Below are positions 33,812 to 43,168 of a stretch of 64,000 bases of DNA, piece after piece. The position numbers and the translations under genes are program-made. The notes below the pieces were generated by a model. The model was not told the origin of the DNA. It saw only the letters and a program-made list of their open reading frames with translations, and did no database searches. Location: the NCBI GenBank assembly GCA_024690665.1, contig JAILOU010000021.1, positions 1 through 64,000 of the forward strand, in the 5' to 3' direction. How positions within the stretch are numbered: position 1 is the first letter of the stretch; the number at the start of each line of letters is the position of its first letter. Source of the stretch: Eubacterium sp. Its GTDB lineage: Bacteria > Bacillota > Clostridia > Lachnospirales > Lachnospiraceae.

Positions 33812-36610
33812 ATGTCAGAACTTGTAAGAAAAACGATGATGACGACCGGTGGTCCTGTTTTCGTATATGTAGACGAAGAAGAGGATAAGATCGTCAGAGT
33901 TACACCGATGGATCTGGACGATGATGATGCTCCCGGCTGGAAGATTGAAGCTAGAGGTCATGAGTTTACACCACCAAGAAAAACAACGGTTACACCGGTT
34001 ACACAGCAGTTTAAATCCATGATTTATTCTGATCGCCGTAACCTGTACCCAATGAAGAGAGTGGATTTTGATCCAAATGGTGACAGACATGAGGAGAACA
34101 GAGGTATTTCCGGATATGAAAGAATCAGCTGGGATGAGGCTCTTGATATTGTCTGTAATGAAATAAGAAGAATTAAGAGAGATTATGGTCCTGGTGCAAT
34201 GGTTATTGAACCGTCCTCTCATCACTTATGGGGAACTGTAGGATATCGTCACTCTACATTATTTAGATTTATGAATGCAACAGGAATGACCTATGCAGAT
34301 CATAACCCTGATTCCTGGGAAGGTTGGCACTGGGGTGCAACCCATATGTATGGATTTACCGCACGACTTGGTAATCCGGAGCAGACAGACCTTCTTGAAG
34401 ACTGCCTGCAAAACTGCGAGATGATGGTATTTTGGTCATCAGACCCTGAGACCAACAATGGTATCTACGGAGCATTTGAAAGTACAATCCGTCGTCGCTG
34501 GCTGAAAGAGCTCGGTGTAAAGATGGTATTTATCGATCCATATTACAACCATACCAACCAGTTATACGGTGGAAAATGGTTCTCACCACAGCTTGGTACA
34601 GATGCGGCACTGGCACTTGGTATCGCACATACATGGCTGGTAGAAGGAACTTATGATAAAGAATATGTAAAGACACATGCAGAAGGATTTCAAGAATGGA
34701 CAGATTACGTTCTTGGTAAGACAGACGGCATTCCAAAATCAGCTGACTGGGCAGCAGAAGAATGTAAGATTCCTGCATATGACATCCGTGCACTTGCAAG
34801 AGAATGGGCTAAGAATAAGACCATGCTCGCAGCCGGTGGACTTGGCGGATGGGGCGGATGCTGCCGTTCTCCAATCGGTATGGACTGGTCAAGACTGATG
34901 ATTGCCCTTATTACCATGCAGGGACTTGGTAAGCCGGGAATTAACATTTACTCTACAACGCAGGGTGTGCCGGTAGATTCCGACTTCTATTTCCCGGGAT
35001 ATGCAGACGGTGGTATCTGTGGAGATGCACAAAACTCTGCAGCAGGAGCAGTACTTGCTTACAGAATGTTCAACGGTGTAGATTCAAGACCGATGACATC
35101 GAACCTGTCAACAGCAGCCGCAGTTCACGTAGACCGTATGCGTCTGCCGGAGACCATCTTAGATGACCGCGTAGAGTGGTATGGCCGTGGATTCGTAGGA
35201 GATTCACAAGAGCAGCAGTTCCATGAATATCATTATCCTGCAAATGGTTTCAGCCGTATCCAGATGCTGTATAAGTATGGTGGATCACATATCGGAACTA
35301 TGGGACAGGGCGACCGTTATGCAAGAATGTATCGTACAAAGAAACTTCCATTTGTAGTCAGCCAGTCTATCTGGTTTGAAGGAGAGGTTCCGTTTGCCGA
35401 TATTATTCTTCCTGCATGTACGAACTTTGAGAGATGGGATATCGGAGAATGGGCATCCAACTCAGGATACAATCCGGATTCACATAACCAGGCAAATTAC
35501 CGTGTGATTACACTTCAAAAGAAATGTATTCAGCCACTTGGCGAGTCTATGTCTGACTACGAAATCTTCCACGCAATCTGTGAAAGACTTCATGTTGGAG
35601 ATGTCTTCTCAGAAGGAAAGACAGAGCTTGGTTGGGTGAAGCAGATGTTCTACGCATCAGACCTTCCAAAGGTAGTTTCATGGGAGAAATTCTTCGAGAA
35701 AGGTTACTTTATCGTACCGCTTGATGAAAAGGCTCCTTCAGCACCTGCATTCCGCTGGTTCGCAGAGGGAAGAGAGCAGGATACAAGAGGTTGGATTTCA
35801 AGATTCCGTCCGGGTGATCTGGTAGATCAGCAGGGTCTGCAGACACAGTCCGGTAAGATTGAATTTGTTTCTAACTCATTAAAGAGATTTGGTCATTATG
35901 ACACAGATGATACAGAAAGACCGCTTATGCCGATGTATATTCCATCCTGGGAAGGTCATCATACAGAGCGTATTAAGAAATATCCGCTCGCAGTACTTTC
36001 ACCTCATCCACGTTTCAGTTTCCATACACAGGGTGATGGAAAGGATTCCTTCGTACAGGATATCGAAGACCACCGCGTATATGTAGATGGATTCTGGTAT
36101 TGGATTATGAGAATTAATCCTAAGGACGCTGAGGCAAGAGGCATTAAGAACAACGATCTTGTAAAAGCTTATAACGATCGTGGTGCTGTTATCTTCGCCG
36201 CTCAGGTAACCGAGCGTGTACCGGAAGGAACCTGCCACTGCTATGAGTCATCCGCAGAGTACAAGCCACTTGGTGAACCGGGACACTCAGTAGATCGTGG
36301 TGGATGTATCAACATCTTAACGCCTTCTCGATTCTTATCAAAATATGCAACAGGTATGGCAACCGAGCACTGCCTCGTTGAAATTGAAAAATGGGATCGC
36401 GCAGAACTTAAGGATTACAAGGAAAAACCACTTGATAAGAACCACGGTGGAGCAGAAGAAAAAGCAAACTGGAACGATCCTGCCAATGTACCTGTAGGTG
36501 CAACCATTAAGGAAGGTCAGTTCTACACAGATCCAAACTGTGATGACATGGTTTGGACAGAAAAGGCTTGGAAATTCTCCGGAGCACAGTGGAAAGGAGG
36601 CCAAAAATAA
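33812..36610 (+). CDS. athL: Pyrogallol-phloroglucinol transhydroxylase, large (molybdopterin) subunit
   Basis: 932 residues from the ATG at 33812 (GGAGAAGAGG site); the longer frame from 33758 has no ribosome site. DMSO-reductase family molybdenum protein. Residues reported as active-site residues in the Pelobacter acidigallici enzyme (numbers from memory: H144, Y152, D174, S175 Mo ligand, W176, W354, Y404, Y560) are all present here at a constant offset of -7: H137, Y145, D167, S168, W169, W347, Y397, Y553. This makes transfer of a hydroxyl from 1,2,3,5-tetrahydroxybenzene to pyrogallol, giving phloroglucinol, very likely. No N-terminal [4Fe-4S] cysteine motif and no Tat signal are seen, as expected for the cytoplasmic enzyme. 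The next gene encodes the small subunit. Confidence 0.93.
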   Translation: MSELVRKTMMTTGGPVFVYVDEEEDKIVRVTPMDLDDDDAPGWKIEARGHEFTPPRKTTVTPVTQQFKSMIYSDRRNLYPMKRVDFDPNGDRHEENRGISGYERISWDEALDIVCNEIRRIKRDYGPGAMVIEPSSHHLWGTVGYRHSTLFRFMNATGMTYADHNPDSWEGWHWGATHMYGFTARLGNPEQTDLLEDCLQNCEMMVFWSSDPETNNGIYGAFESTIRRRWLKELGVKMVFIDPYYNHTNQLYGGKWFSPQLGTDAALALGIAHTWLVEGTYDKEYVKTHAEGFQEWTDYVLGKTDGIPKSADWAAEECKIPAYDIRALAREWAKNKTMLAAGGLGGWGGCCRSPIGMDWSRLMIALITMQGLGKPGINIYSTTQGVPVDSDFYFPGYADGGICGDAQNSAAGAVLAYRMFNGVDSRPMTSNLSTAAAVHVDRMRLPETILDDRVEWYGRGFVGDSQEQQFHEYHYPANGFSRIQMLYKYGGSHIGTMGQGDRYARMYRTKKLPFVVSQSIWFEGEVPFADIILPACTNFERWDIGEWASNSGYNPDSHNQANYRVITLQKKCIQPLGESMSDYEIFHAICERLHVGDVFSEGKTELGWVKQMFYASDLPKVVSWEKFFEKGYFIVPLDEKAPSAPAFRWFAEGREQDTRGWISRFRPGDLVDQQGLQTQSGKIEFVSNSLKRFGHYDTDDTERPLMPMYIPSWEGHHTERIKKYPLAVLSPHPRFSFHTQGDGKDSFVQDIEDHRVYVDGFWYWIMRINPKDAEARGIKNNDLVKAYNDRGAVIFAAQVTERVPEGTCHCYESSAEYKPLGEPGHSVDRGGCINILTPSRFLSKYATGMATEHCLVEIEKWDRAELKDYKEKPLDKNHGGAEEKANWNDPANVPVGATIKEGQFYTDPNCDDMVWTEKAWKFSGAQWKGGQK

Positions 36611-37425
36611 TGAGTAGCAAACAGCATTATTTAGTAATAGATTTAGATTTATGTTTTAACTGTAACAACTGTCGTATGGCCTGCATGGATGAACATGTAG
36701 GCAACGACTGGAAACCATATACAGAATCCATGACACGTCACCATGCAAATTGGATCGAGTCAACACAAAAGGTTCGTGGACAGGCTCCTCGTATCGATGC
36801 CTGCTATCTTGTAAAGCCATGTCAGCACTGCGAAAATGCAGAGTGTATGAAGGCTTATCCGGACCAGGTGTATCGCCGTGAAGATGGTATTGTGTTAATC
36901 GACCCGGAAAAGGCACGTGGTAACAAGGATCTTGTAAATCACTGTCCATACCATGCAATGAGCTGGAACGAAGAACTTCAGGTTGCACAAAAGTGTACGA
37001 TGTGCGCACACATCTTAGACAGCGACCAGCAGCCATGCATGCCAAGATGTGCACATTCCTGTCCGACAGAGTCACTGAAGCATTACTTCATCACTCCGGA
37101 AGAGATGGACAAGATGATCAAAGACGAAGAGCTTGAAGAGCTGCATCCACAGCTTGGTTCTAAGCCGCATGTATTTTACAAGAATCTGTATCGTTTCACC
37201 AAGAACTTCATTACAGGATGTATCTTAAAGGATAACGACTGTGTGGAAGGTGCAGAAGTTGTATTAAATGGTGAAGGCGTTGTCCTTGATCAGAAGACAG
37301 ACTATTTTGGCGAATTCAAATTTGACAAACTTGAGCCTGGAACTTATACCATCGAGGTAAATGGTAAGCCAATGAAGAGCGTCACCATCGCAGAGTCCCT
37401 TGATGCAGGCCCAATTGAAATCTAG
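36610..37425 (+). CDS. athS: Pyrogallol-phloroglucinol transhydroxylase, small (iron-sulfur) subunit
   Basis: 271 residues from the ATG that overlaps the large-subunit stop by one base (TAATG). Residues 1-195 carry the four-cysteine ferredoxin motifs of a DMSO-reductase electron-transfer subunit (CFNCNNCRMAC; CQHCENAECM; CTMCAHIL...CMPRCAHSCP), enough for three [4Fe-4S] clusters. Residues ~200-271 form a Cna-B/carboxypeptidase-regulatory-like beta domain (GCILKDNDCVEGAEVVL ... TDYFGEFKFDKL), which I recall as a feature of the P. acidigallici small subunit. Length and domain order agree with that protein. Confidence 0.92.
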   Translation: MSSKQHYLVIDLDLCFNCNNCRMACMDEHVGNDWKPYTESMTRHHANWIESTQKVRGQAPRIDACYLVKPCQHCENAECMKAYPDQVYRREDGIVLIDPEKARGNKDLVNHCPYHAMSWNEELQVAQKCTMCAHILDSDQQPCMPRCAHSCPTESLKHYFITPEEMDKMIKDEELEELHPQLGSKPHVFYKNLYRFTKNFITGCILKDNDCVEGAEVVLNGEGVVLDQKTDYFGEFKFDKLEPGTYTIEVNGKPMKSVTIAESLDAGPIEI

Positions 37426-37437
37426 GAGGTGCAGATC

Positions 37438-37752
37438 ATGAGTAAATATAATGTTGTTCCTGCTAATGAAATCCAGACAGATACGGAGACATTGACGTTA
37501 TCCAAAGAGACGATTCTTCGCGTGATCTATGATGCGGTAAAGTGCAAGGTTATGCCATGTGTAATTAACGCACCAAAAGATACTCCAAAGGAACTGATGG
37601 AGGAGATTAAAGCTGCAGGATATCGCGTTGAGGTATCTCCATGGAACAAGGAAAAGGAACAGTGGAGAGTATTCTGGGATTTCGCAGCATATAGAACTGT
37701 GGAAAAAGACCAGGATGATACGAAGACTTACTTAGACGTATACGGAAAATAA
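37438..37752 (+). CDS. Small uncharacterised protein in the transhydroxylase operon
   Basis: 104 residues from the ATG at 37438, which has a perfect AGGAGG site; it starts 12 bases after the small-subunit stop and is followed by a terminator, so it is the third gene of the operon. I do not recognise the family. The middle (PKDTPKELMEEIKAAGYRVEVSPWNKE) looks like a small alpha/beta unit. A single cysteine pair (KCKVMPC) is present. It could be an assembly or accessory factor for the molybdenum enzyme; that is inferred from position only. Confidence 0.75.
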   Translation: MSKYNVVPANEIQTDTETLTLSKETILRVIYDAVKCKVMPCVINAPKDTPKELMEEIKAAGYRVEVSPWNKEKEQWRVFWDFAAYRTVEKDQDDTKTYLDVYGK

Positions 37753-37787
37753 AAACAAAATTTGATATGAAATAGTTGAGAGAGTGA

Positions 37788-37822
37788 ACGACTCGCCAAA
37801 GTTTTTGGCGGGTCGTTTTTTT
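37788..37822 (+). terminator. Terminator of the transhydroxylase operon
   Basis: ACGACTCGCCAAA / TTTGGCGGGTCGT stem (one G-T pair) followed by TTTTTT. Confidence 0.9.
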
Positions 37823-37882
37823 GCGTGGAAACTGCTTAGGAAAATATTGGAAAAGATGCCGGTGGCAACTTGCACAAGGAAA

Positions 37883-37968
37883 GGAAACTAAATTTGTAAA
37901 AATAGTTTCTTGAAAGGAGTTTCCACACATGATACTATTAAGGAAACGATAATAAAAAAATAGTTTCC
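37883..37968. promoter_or_regulatory. Two TetR-type operators (GGAAAC ... GTTTCC)
   Basis: GGAAACTA...TAGTTTCT (37883-37910) and GGAAACGA...TAGTTTCC (37942-37968) are two inverted repeats with the same arms; a further GGAGTTTCC lies between them. They precede the TetR gene by 19 bases and probably mediate autoregulation. Confidence 0.65.
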
Positions 37969-37986
37969 AAATGAAAGAGGTGTGTC

Positions 37987-38592
37987 ATGTCTAGAACACG
38001 AGAGAATAAAGTGAAAGTATTAGAGGCGACAACTGCTGTATTTAAGAATAAAGGAATGAAATTTACCATGGATGATATTGCAAAAGAATTGTCGATGAGC
38101 AAGAAGACAATTTATACCATCTTTCGGGATAAAGAAGAATTGTTATATTCCATGGTTGAGTATGCATTTGACAAAATAAAGGAAAGCGAGCAGGAAGTGC
38201 TTGATAATCAGGAAATTGGAACTGCAGAGAAACTGCGACAGATTTTAAATGTCCTGCCGGACGGATATCGCGATCTTGATTTTCGTCAGCTGTTTGCACT
38301 TCGTGATAAATATCCCAAGATCTATGCGAAGATTGAACTTCGTCTGGAAAATGGCTGGGATTCCACGATTCGTTTGATGGAACAGGGAATTGAAGAGGGC
38401 GTCTTTCGACCATTTAACATTGTGGTCTTTAAGACGGCGTATGAAGCAACGATTGAGCAGTTCTTCGTGCGTAATGTATTGATTGCCAACAACATTGAGT
38501 ATGCTGAGGCGCTCGATGAACTGGTATCGATGTTAGTAGATGGGATTATGGTGAAAAAGAGGGGAATCGGATGGCAGAAAAGTCGAAAGTAA
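37987..38592 (+). CDS. TetR/AcrR-family transcriptional regulator
   Basis: 201 residues. N-terminal helix-turn-helix at about 25-50 (FTMDDIAKELSMSKKTIYTIFRDKEELL) and a helical ligand-binding domain. It is first in a three-gene operon with a GT-B-like protein and a GPH symporter; its end overlaps the next gene by 22 bases. Repeated GGAAAC/GTTTCC operators lie upstream. The inducer is probably a substrate of the transporter, by inference. Confidence 0.9.
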   Translation: MSRTRENKVKVLEATTAVFKNKGMKFTMDDIAKELSMSKKTIYTIFRDKEELLYSMVEYAFDKIKESEQEVLDNQEIGTAEKLRQILNVLPDGYRDLDFRQLFALRDKYPKIYAKIELRLENGWDSTIRLMEQGIEEGVFRPFNIVVFKTAYEATIEQFFVRNVLIANNIEYAEALDELVSMLVDGIMVKKRGIGWQKSRK

Positions 38593-40076
38593 TCTTTGGT
38601 AATACAATTTCAGATTCGGCGTATCAAAAGGCGGTGCGCTCGAAAAACAAATATATCAAAAAGTATGGGGATGATTCATCGGCGGATTATCCGGTGACGC
38701 TTCAGAAGAATCCATACATCGGAGATTCGCTGGATGTTGTCAATGTGCTGGTAGGAGATCTGAATCAAAACGTACACTACAATAAGGCGGATGCTCAGCT
38801 TGAGACGACATTTGATATGGACAAAGGTATTATCGTCGGAAATATTCGAATGGGATTTGGGCACTACCGCATCTCGATGGCGATGGCTTCCGCGGCGAAA
38901 GCACTTGGGTATCGGCCGTATTGGATGGACCTTAACAGTTATCTGCAGACGACCTGTACGAAGGTAATTGCAGCGCAAAACAATCTATATTCACTGGGCT
39001 CTAGGTTGTCGAAGAATCCTTTGTTTAACAGGTTTATCTGGGAGCCGATGAACTACGAAGGCTTTCGGGCGCTGACCTATAACGCATCAGACCAAAAGAA
39101 TGCGGAGCTTATGGCGCCGGTTTATAAAAACGTACCGAAAGACATTCCGGTCATTGGGACACACGTATGGCCGGCACAGGCAGCGATTCATGCCGGTATG
39201 AAGTATGTGGTCAATGCAATTCCGGACAACTGGCCGATGGCACTTCATTTTGCAGAAGGTTCGGTGCACACGATTCAGTGCCAGAACGCTTACATGGGGT
39301 ATCGCATTTTAAATGGCATGGCCAAAGAGAACGTCTTAAATCCGATGCCGACAAAGGATTTGGTTTATACCGGTCACTATATTGATCATGAACTGGTCAG
39401 CAATATTGAAGCAGACTGTAAGGCCAGAATTGCCCGCAAGGAAAAGGGTGAACCGACTCGCTTCTTACTGACAATCGGAGGTGCAGGTGCGCAAAAGGAA
39501 ATCTTTGCAGCGATTATAAAGCATCTGCTTCCGGCGATTTCAAATAATCAGGCGGTGCTCTATGTCAATGTCGGGGATTATAAAAATGTCTGGGATGCGC
39601 TTCTTAGCGAGATTCCGCAGATGAAAGAATACGCGACGGAGCATTTTGATAACTGGCGCGATACGGAAGGCTTTTGTGAAAAAGCCCTGGGTGAGAAGGA
39701 GACGATTAGCGGGATTCATGGATTTTGGCATGCGAATATATTTGAAGCGGTTTATGCGACCAATCTTCTTATGAGAAGCGCAGATGTACTTGTGACAAAG
39801 CCTTCGGAACTTGCCTTTTATCCGGTTCCAAAGCTGTTTATCAAACGCGTTGGAAAGCACGAGATGTGGGGCGCGATTCATTCTGCTGAGATTGGAGATG
39901 GAACGCTTGAGTGCAGAGATATCCCGCACACGATTCAGATGATTGATCTGTTTATGAATGAGGAACAGTTACTTGTGGATATGTGCCACAATATTATGAA
40001 AAATAAAGAGCAGGGAATTTATGATGGAGCCTACAAGGCAGTGAAACTTGCCATGGGCTTAAAGGAGGAGAAGTAG
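38571..40076 (+). CDS. GT-B fold glycosyltransferase-like protein of unknown function
   Basis: 501 residues. The motif GNIRMGFGHYRISMAMASAAKALGY is like the N-terminal G-x-GH motif of the MGDG synthase/MurG type, and a nucleotide-sugar-like C-terminal half follows (LLTIGGAGAQKE at ~300; LMRSADVLVTKPSELAFYPVPK at ~405-426). The length is greater than MurG. No membrane helix or signal. It is encoded between a TetR regulator and a GPH transporter with only one base before the transporter. The substrate is unknown; a sugar-modifying or sensing role is inference. Confidence 0.6.
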   Translation: MAEKSKVIFGNTISDSAYQKAVRSKNKYIKKYGDDSSADYPVTLQKNPYIGDSLDVVNVLVGDLNQNVHYNKADAQLETTFDMDKGIIVGNIRMGFGHYRISMAMASAAKALGYRPYWMDLNSYLQTTCTKVIAAQNNLYSLGSRLSKNPLFNRFIWEPMNYEGFRALTYNASDQKNAELMAPVYKNVPKDIPVIGTHVWPAQAAIHAGMKYVVNAIPDNWPMALHFAEGSVHTIQCQNAYMGYRILNGMAKENVLNPMPTKDLVYTGHYIDHELVSNIEADCKARIARKEKGEPTRFLLTIGGAGAQKEIFAAIIKHLLPAISNNQAVLYVNVGDYKNVWDALLSEIPQMKEYATEHFDNWRDTEGFCEKALGEKETISGIHGFWHANIFEAVYATNLLMRSADVLVTKPSELAFYPVPKLFIKRVGKHEMWGAIHSAEIGDGTLECRDIPHTIQMIDLFMNEEQLLVDMCHNIMKNKEQGIYDGAYKAVKLAMGLKEEK

Positions 40077-40077
40077 T

Positions 40078-41901
40078 ATGGAGACAAAGAGACTTTCGGG
40101 TTCGGAAAAGTTCGCATACGGAATCGGCGCAGTCGGAAAAGACATGGTGTACATGCTCTCGGCCAGCTACATTCTGTACTATTATCAGGATATTATGGGC
40201 ATCAGCGCCTGGATTATGGGTGTGATTTTGTTAATCGCGCGTGTGTTTGATGCATTTAACGATCCGATTATGGGTGTGCTGGTCGCAAAGACCAAGACAA
40301 AATGGGGTAAGTTCAGACCGTGGTTGTTCGTCGGTACGCTTACGAATGCCATCATCTTGTATTTTATGTTTGCCGCTCCACCTTCGTTAAATGGCGGCGG
40401 CCTGGTTGCTTATGCGGCTTGCTTTTACATTATCTGGGGCGTTACCTATACCATGATGGATATTCCATATTGGTCAATGGTGCCGGCATTTACAGACAGT
40501 GGTAAGGAGCGTGAGAATCTCTCGGCGTTGGCGCGTACCTGTGCGGGCGTAGGTTCTGCCATCATCACGATTATTACGGTTATGGCAGTTACGAGTATCG
40601 GTTCTGCAATGGCGGCTAAGACCACCGATCTTGCAACGATTAATCTTAACGATTATCAGACAACGGTTTATGTGACGGAACGAAATGATGCGCAGGTTCC
40701 GACCGGTAACATGGTGGAGATTACAGATGGTGTCGGAGATATCACCATTGCCGCAGATCAGTCGGAGTTTGATGAGGCCATTACCTTTAACCAGGATAAT
40801 GCAGATTATACAATTACCATTAATGGCTTAGAGTTAAATGGTGACAACTCCGCTATGAATGTCGTCTTAGACAGCGTGGATAGTGAGGATGCTGCAGCAA
40901 TCGTATATGTGAATGAAGAACAATATGCGACACTTACGGCGGCGGATGAGGCGCTAAGCATTTCCGGTGATATTTCCTCCACAAAGGAAGTGGAACGACT
41001 TGGTTATAAATATTTCTCGCTGATTGTAGCGGTATTGTTCTTCGTCTTTATCCTAATTACCTGTCTTCGTATTAAAGAAAAATCTTCCGTGGATATGAAG
41101 ACGGCAACGGTAAAAGAGATGTTTACCTCGCTTGTGCAAAACGATCAGGCGATGACGATGGTAATTGCAATCGTGCTTGTTAACACCGCGGTTTATATTA
41201 CCTCGAACCTTTTGATTTATTTCTTTAAGTATGACCTTGGCGGTGCAAGCTGGACCGGAAATTATACACTGTTTAACACCTTTGGCGGTGGTATGCAGAT
41301 TATTTCCATGATTATCTTCTTCCCGCTGCTTCGTAAGTTCTTCTCGATTATGAAGGTGTTTTACATATCCGTTGCTTCGGCGATTATCGGTTATGTAATA
41401 TTGCTGGTGATGGCACTTTTGGGAGTCGACAATGTCTATCCGTTCTTTGTGCCGGGATTTTTCATCTTCGCAGCAGTCGGTATGTTAAATGTAATCGTAA
41501 CTGTATTTTTGGCTAATACCGTTGACTATGGGGAACTTAAAAATGGAAGACGAGATGAGTCGGTGATTTTCTCAATGCAGACATTTGTCGTAAAACTGGC
41601 AAGTGGTGTGGCTGCGTTAATCGCTTCAATCTGCCTGTCCGTGTTCCATATCAGCGAATCAGACAGTGCCATTGAAGCTGTCGATGGAAGTCTCGTTCAG
41701 GGTGTATCGAAGATGGTCGCCGGATTCGTGGACAGTGTGGGAACGATTGTTACGGAAAATTCTGTCGTCGGACTTCGTATGACAATGACGCTTCTTCCGA
41801 TTTTGGCGCTGATTATTGCAGTGGTTGTCTTTAAAAAGAAATATATTTTAACGGATGAGAAACTTGAAGAGATTACTGCGGAACTGAAAAATAGAGCATA
41901 A
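40078..41901 (+). CDS. GPH-family (MelB-like) sodium/sugar symporter with a large extracytoplasmic insert
   Basis: 607 residues against ~450-480 usual for the family. The N terminus is typical (KFAYGIGAVGKDMVYMLSASYILYYYQD, then RVFDAFNDPIMG with the conserved cation-site aspartates). Between transmembrane helices 5 and 6 lies an insert of about 115 residues (~185-300), Asp/Asn/Thr-rich and beta-like, which would be outside the cell. The rest of the 12-helix pattern is present. It probably imports a glycoside or related compound, and the insert may bind substrate or a partner. It overlaps nothing but follows the GT-B-like gene by one base. Confidence 0.87.
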   Translation: METKRLSGSEKFAYGIGAVGKDMVYMLSASYILYYYQDIMGISAWIMGVILLIARVFDAFNDPIMGVLVAKTKTKWGKFRPWLFVGTLTNAIILYFMFAAPPSLNGGGLVAYAACFYIIWGVTYTMMDIPYWSMVPAFTDSGKERENLSALARTCAGVGSAIITIITVMAVTSIGSAMAAKTTDLATINLNDYQTTVYVTERNDAQVPTGNMVEITDGVGDITIAADQSEFDEAITFNQDNADYTITINGLELNGDNSAMNVVLDSVDSEDAAAIVYVNEEQYATLTAADEALSISGDISSTKEVERLGYKYFSLIVAVLFFVFILITCLRIKEKSSVDMKTATVKEMFTSLVQNDQAMTMVIAIVLVNTAVYITSNLLIYFFKYDLGGASWTGNYTLFNTFGGGMQIISMIIFFPLLRKFFSIMKVFYISVASAIIGYVILLVMALLGVDNVYPFFVPGFFIFAAVGMLNVIVTVFLANTVDYGELKNGRRDESVIFSMQTFVVKLASGVAALIASICLSVFHISESDSAIEAVDGSLVQGVSKMVAGFVDSVGTIVTENSVVGLRMTMTLLPILALIIAVVVFKKKYILTDEKLEEITAELKNRA

Positions 41902-41909
41902 TGCGAAAT

Positions 41910-41940
41910 AAAAAAGCACATCGGCAAAGATGTGCTTTTA
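41910..41940 (+). terminator. Terminator after the GPH symporter gene
   Basis: AAAAAGCACATC / GATGTGCTTTT stem with a six-base loop. Confidence 0.9.
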
Positions 41941-42010
41941 GTTTGTAAGGTTGACGGTAAAACTCAATGCATGATACTATTGTACTATAAAAAAGCTAGG
42001 AGGGATGCTT

Positions 42011-42988
42011 ATGAGGAAAAACAAAAAATTAATTGCATTATGTGGAGTGGTAATGGCATTTGCCATGATCTTCACAACTGCCGCAACACCAACAATGGCA
42101 GCGACATCACCACGAGTAACCAGTTCCAAGAGTTATTATGACTATGGAAACGGATGGACGCTCGGCGCTACGGATAATACTACGTATTCCAAGTCCGGCG
42201 TTTTACAAAAAACAAGCTATGTTGCGTATGATGACGGCAAGAAAAGCTATTCGTCAAAGACAAAATATACTTATTATAAAAAGGGCAAGTTTAAAGGCTA
42301 TACGAAAACAGCGGTAAGTACACAAAAGCATGACGGGACGACTACGAAAACGACTAGCAAGTATAAGTATAAGAAAAAAGGTAAGACGCTTACAACTACC
42401 TGCAAAAATTATAAGGGAAAGAAATTAAGCTCAAAAGAAGTCATAAAAGAAACCTTTTACGATAAGTCTTTTACGAAAATCAAACAATACGATTCTAAAA
42501 CATATGACAGTAGTAACAGTTTAACGAGTCGATATCTCTACAATTATAATAAAAAAGGACATACGAAGAATTATAAAGTTTGGTCTAGCGGATCATTACA
42601 AGTAAAAGGATCTTATAGCTATAATAAAAAAGGAAAAGCGGTAAAAGGATCCTATACGACCTATAATGATGGCGGACAAACGGTTCATAATGTAAAGTAT
42701 GCCTATAAGAACGGTTATACGATTGAAACTGTAACAAATAGTGATGGCACGAAAGACAGTAAAATGAAGTATAAACTTGATGCAGCCGAAAATATTGTAT
42801 ATGATTATACAACCAATTGGAGCTATACGACAGATGAAAATGGTCAGACTGTTACAAGTAAGACAACATATAAGTACAAAAACACATTTTATAAAAAAGG
42901 TGCCGGTAAAGGATGCTTAAAAAAATCAATTATGAGTATTGATGGTTCTCCTTTTTATAAAGTGATCTACAAATACAAAAAATTTTAA
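42011..42988 (+). CDS. Secreted Tyr/Lys-rich repeat protein
   Basis: 325 residues from the ATG at 42011 (AGGAGGG site; ATG at 42005 is too close). Signal peptide to about residue 31 (ending PTMAA). The mature part consists of degenerate beta-type repeats with K-Y-x-Y-x-K-K-G-K spacing (e.g. TKYTYYKKGKFKGYTK; YNYNKKGHTKNYK; YSYNKKGKAVKG), reminiscent of YD/RHS-like repeats without their core. Very basic. Function unknown; surface or cell-wall binding is possible. Flanked by terminators, so it is a single-gene unit. Confidence 0.75.
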   Translation: MRKNKKLIALCGVVMAFAMIFTTAATPTMAATSPRVTSSKSYYDYGNGWTLGATDNTTYSKSGVLQKTSYVAYDDGKKSYSSKTKYTYYKKGKFKGYTKTAVSTQKHDGTTTKTTSKYKYKKKGKTLTTTCKNYKGKKLSSKEVIKETFYDKSFTKIKQYDSKTYDSSNSLTSRYLYNYNKKGHTKNYKVWSSGSLQVKGSYSYNKKGKAVKGSYTTYNDGGQTVHNVKYAYKNGYTIETVTNSDGTKDSKMKYKLDAAENIVYDYTTNWSYTTDENGQTVTSKTTYKYKNTFYKKGAGKGCLKKSIMSIDGSPFYKVIYKYKKF

Positions 42989-43008
42989 CTCAATTGCAGA
43001 AAAATAAT

Positions 43009-43046
43009 AAACAGCTCTCGCAGATATTGCTGCGAGGGCTGTTTTC
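43009..43046 (+). terminator. Terminator after the secreted repeat protein
   Basis: AACAGCTCTCGCAG / CTGCGAGGGCTGTT stem followed by TT. Confidence 0.85.
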
Positions 43047-43105
43047 TCGAAGAAAGTCTAGTATTTTACATAGGTAATCGTTATAATTATGGCTAGAGAA
43101 GGCTA

Positions 43106-43140
43106 AAAAAGCGTGTCGACAATCAGACACTCGCTTTTTG
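43106..43140 (+). terminator. Hairpin in the leader of the AEC transporter gene
   Basis: AAAAAAGCGTGTC ... GACACTCGCTTTTT, an imperfect stem with a bulge and a T tail, 30 bases before the carrier ATG. It may be a leftover terminator or an attenuator. Confidence 0.5.
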
Positions 43141-43168
43141 TTGGGGGACAGAAAGGAAGCGAGAAAAG

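Noticed and set aside
33812..36610. Catechol/dopamine dehydroxylase identity for the molybdenum enzyme
   Set aside because: The active-site residues and the small subunit with its C-terminal beta domain fit pyrogallol-phloroglucinol transhydroxylase better, and no Tat signal or N-terminal cluster motif is present.
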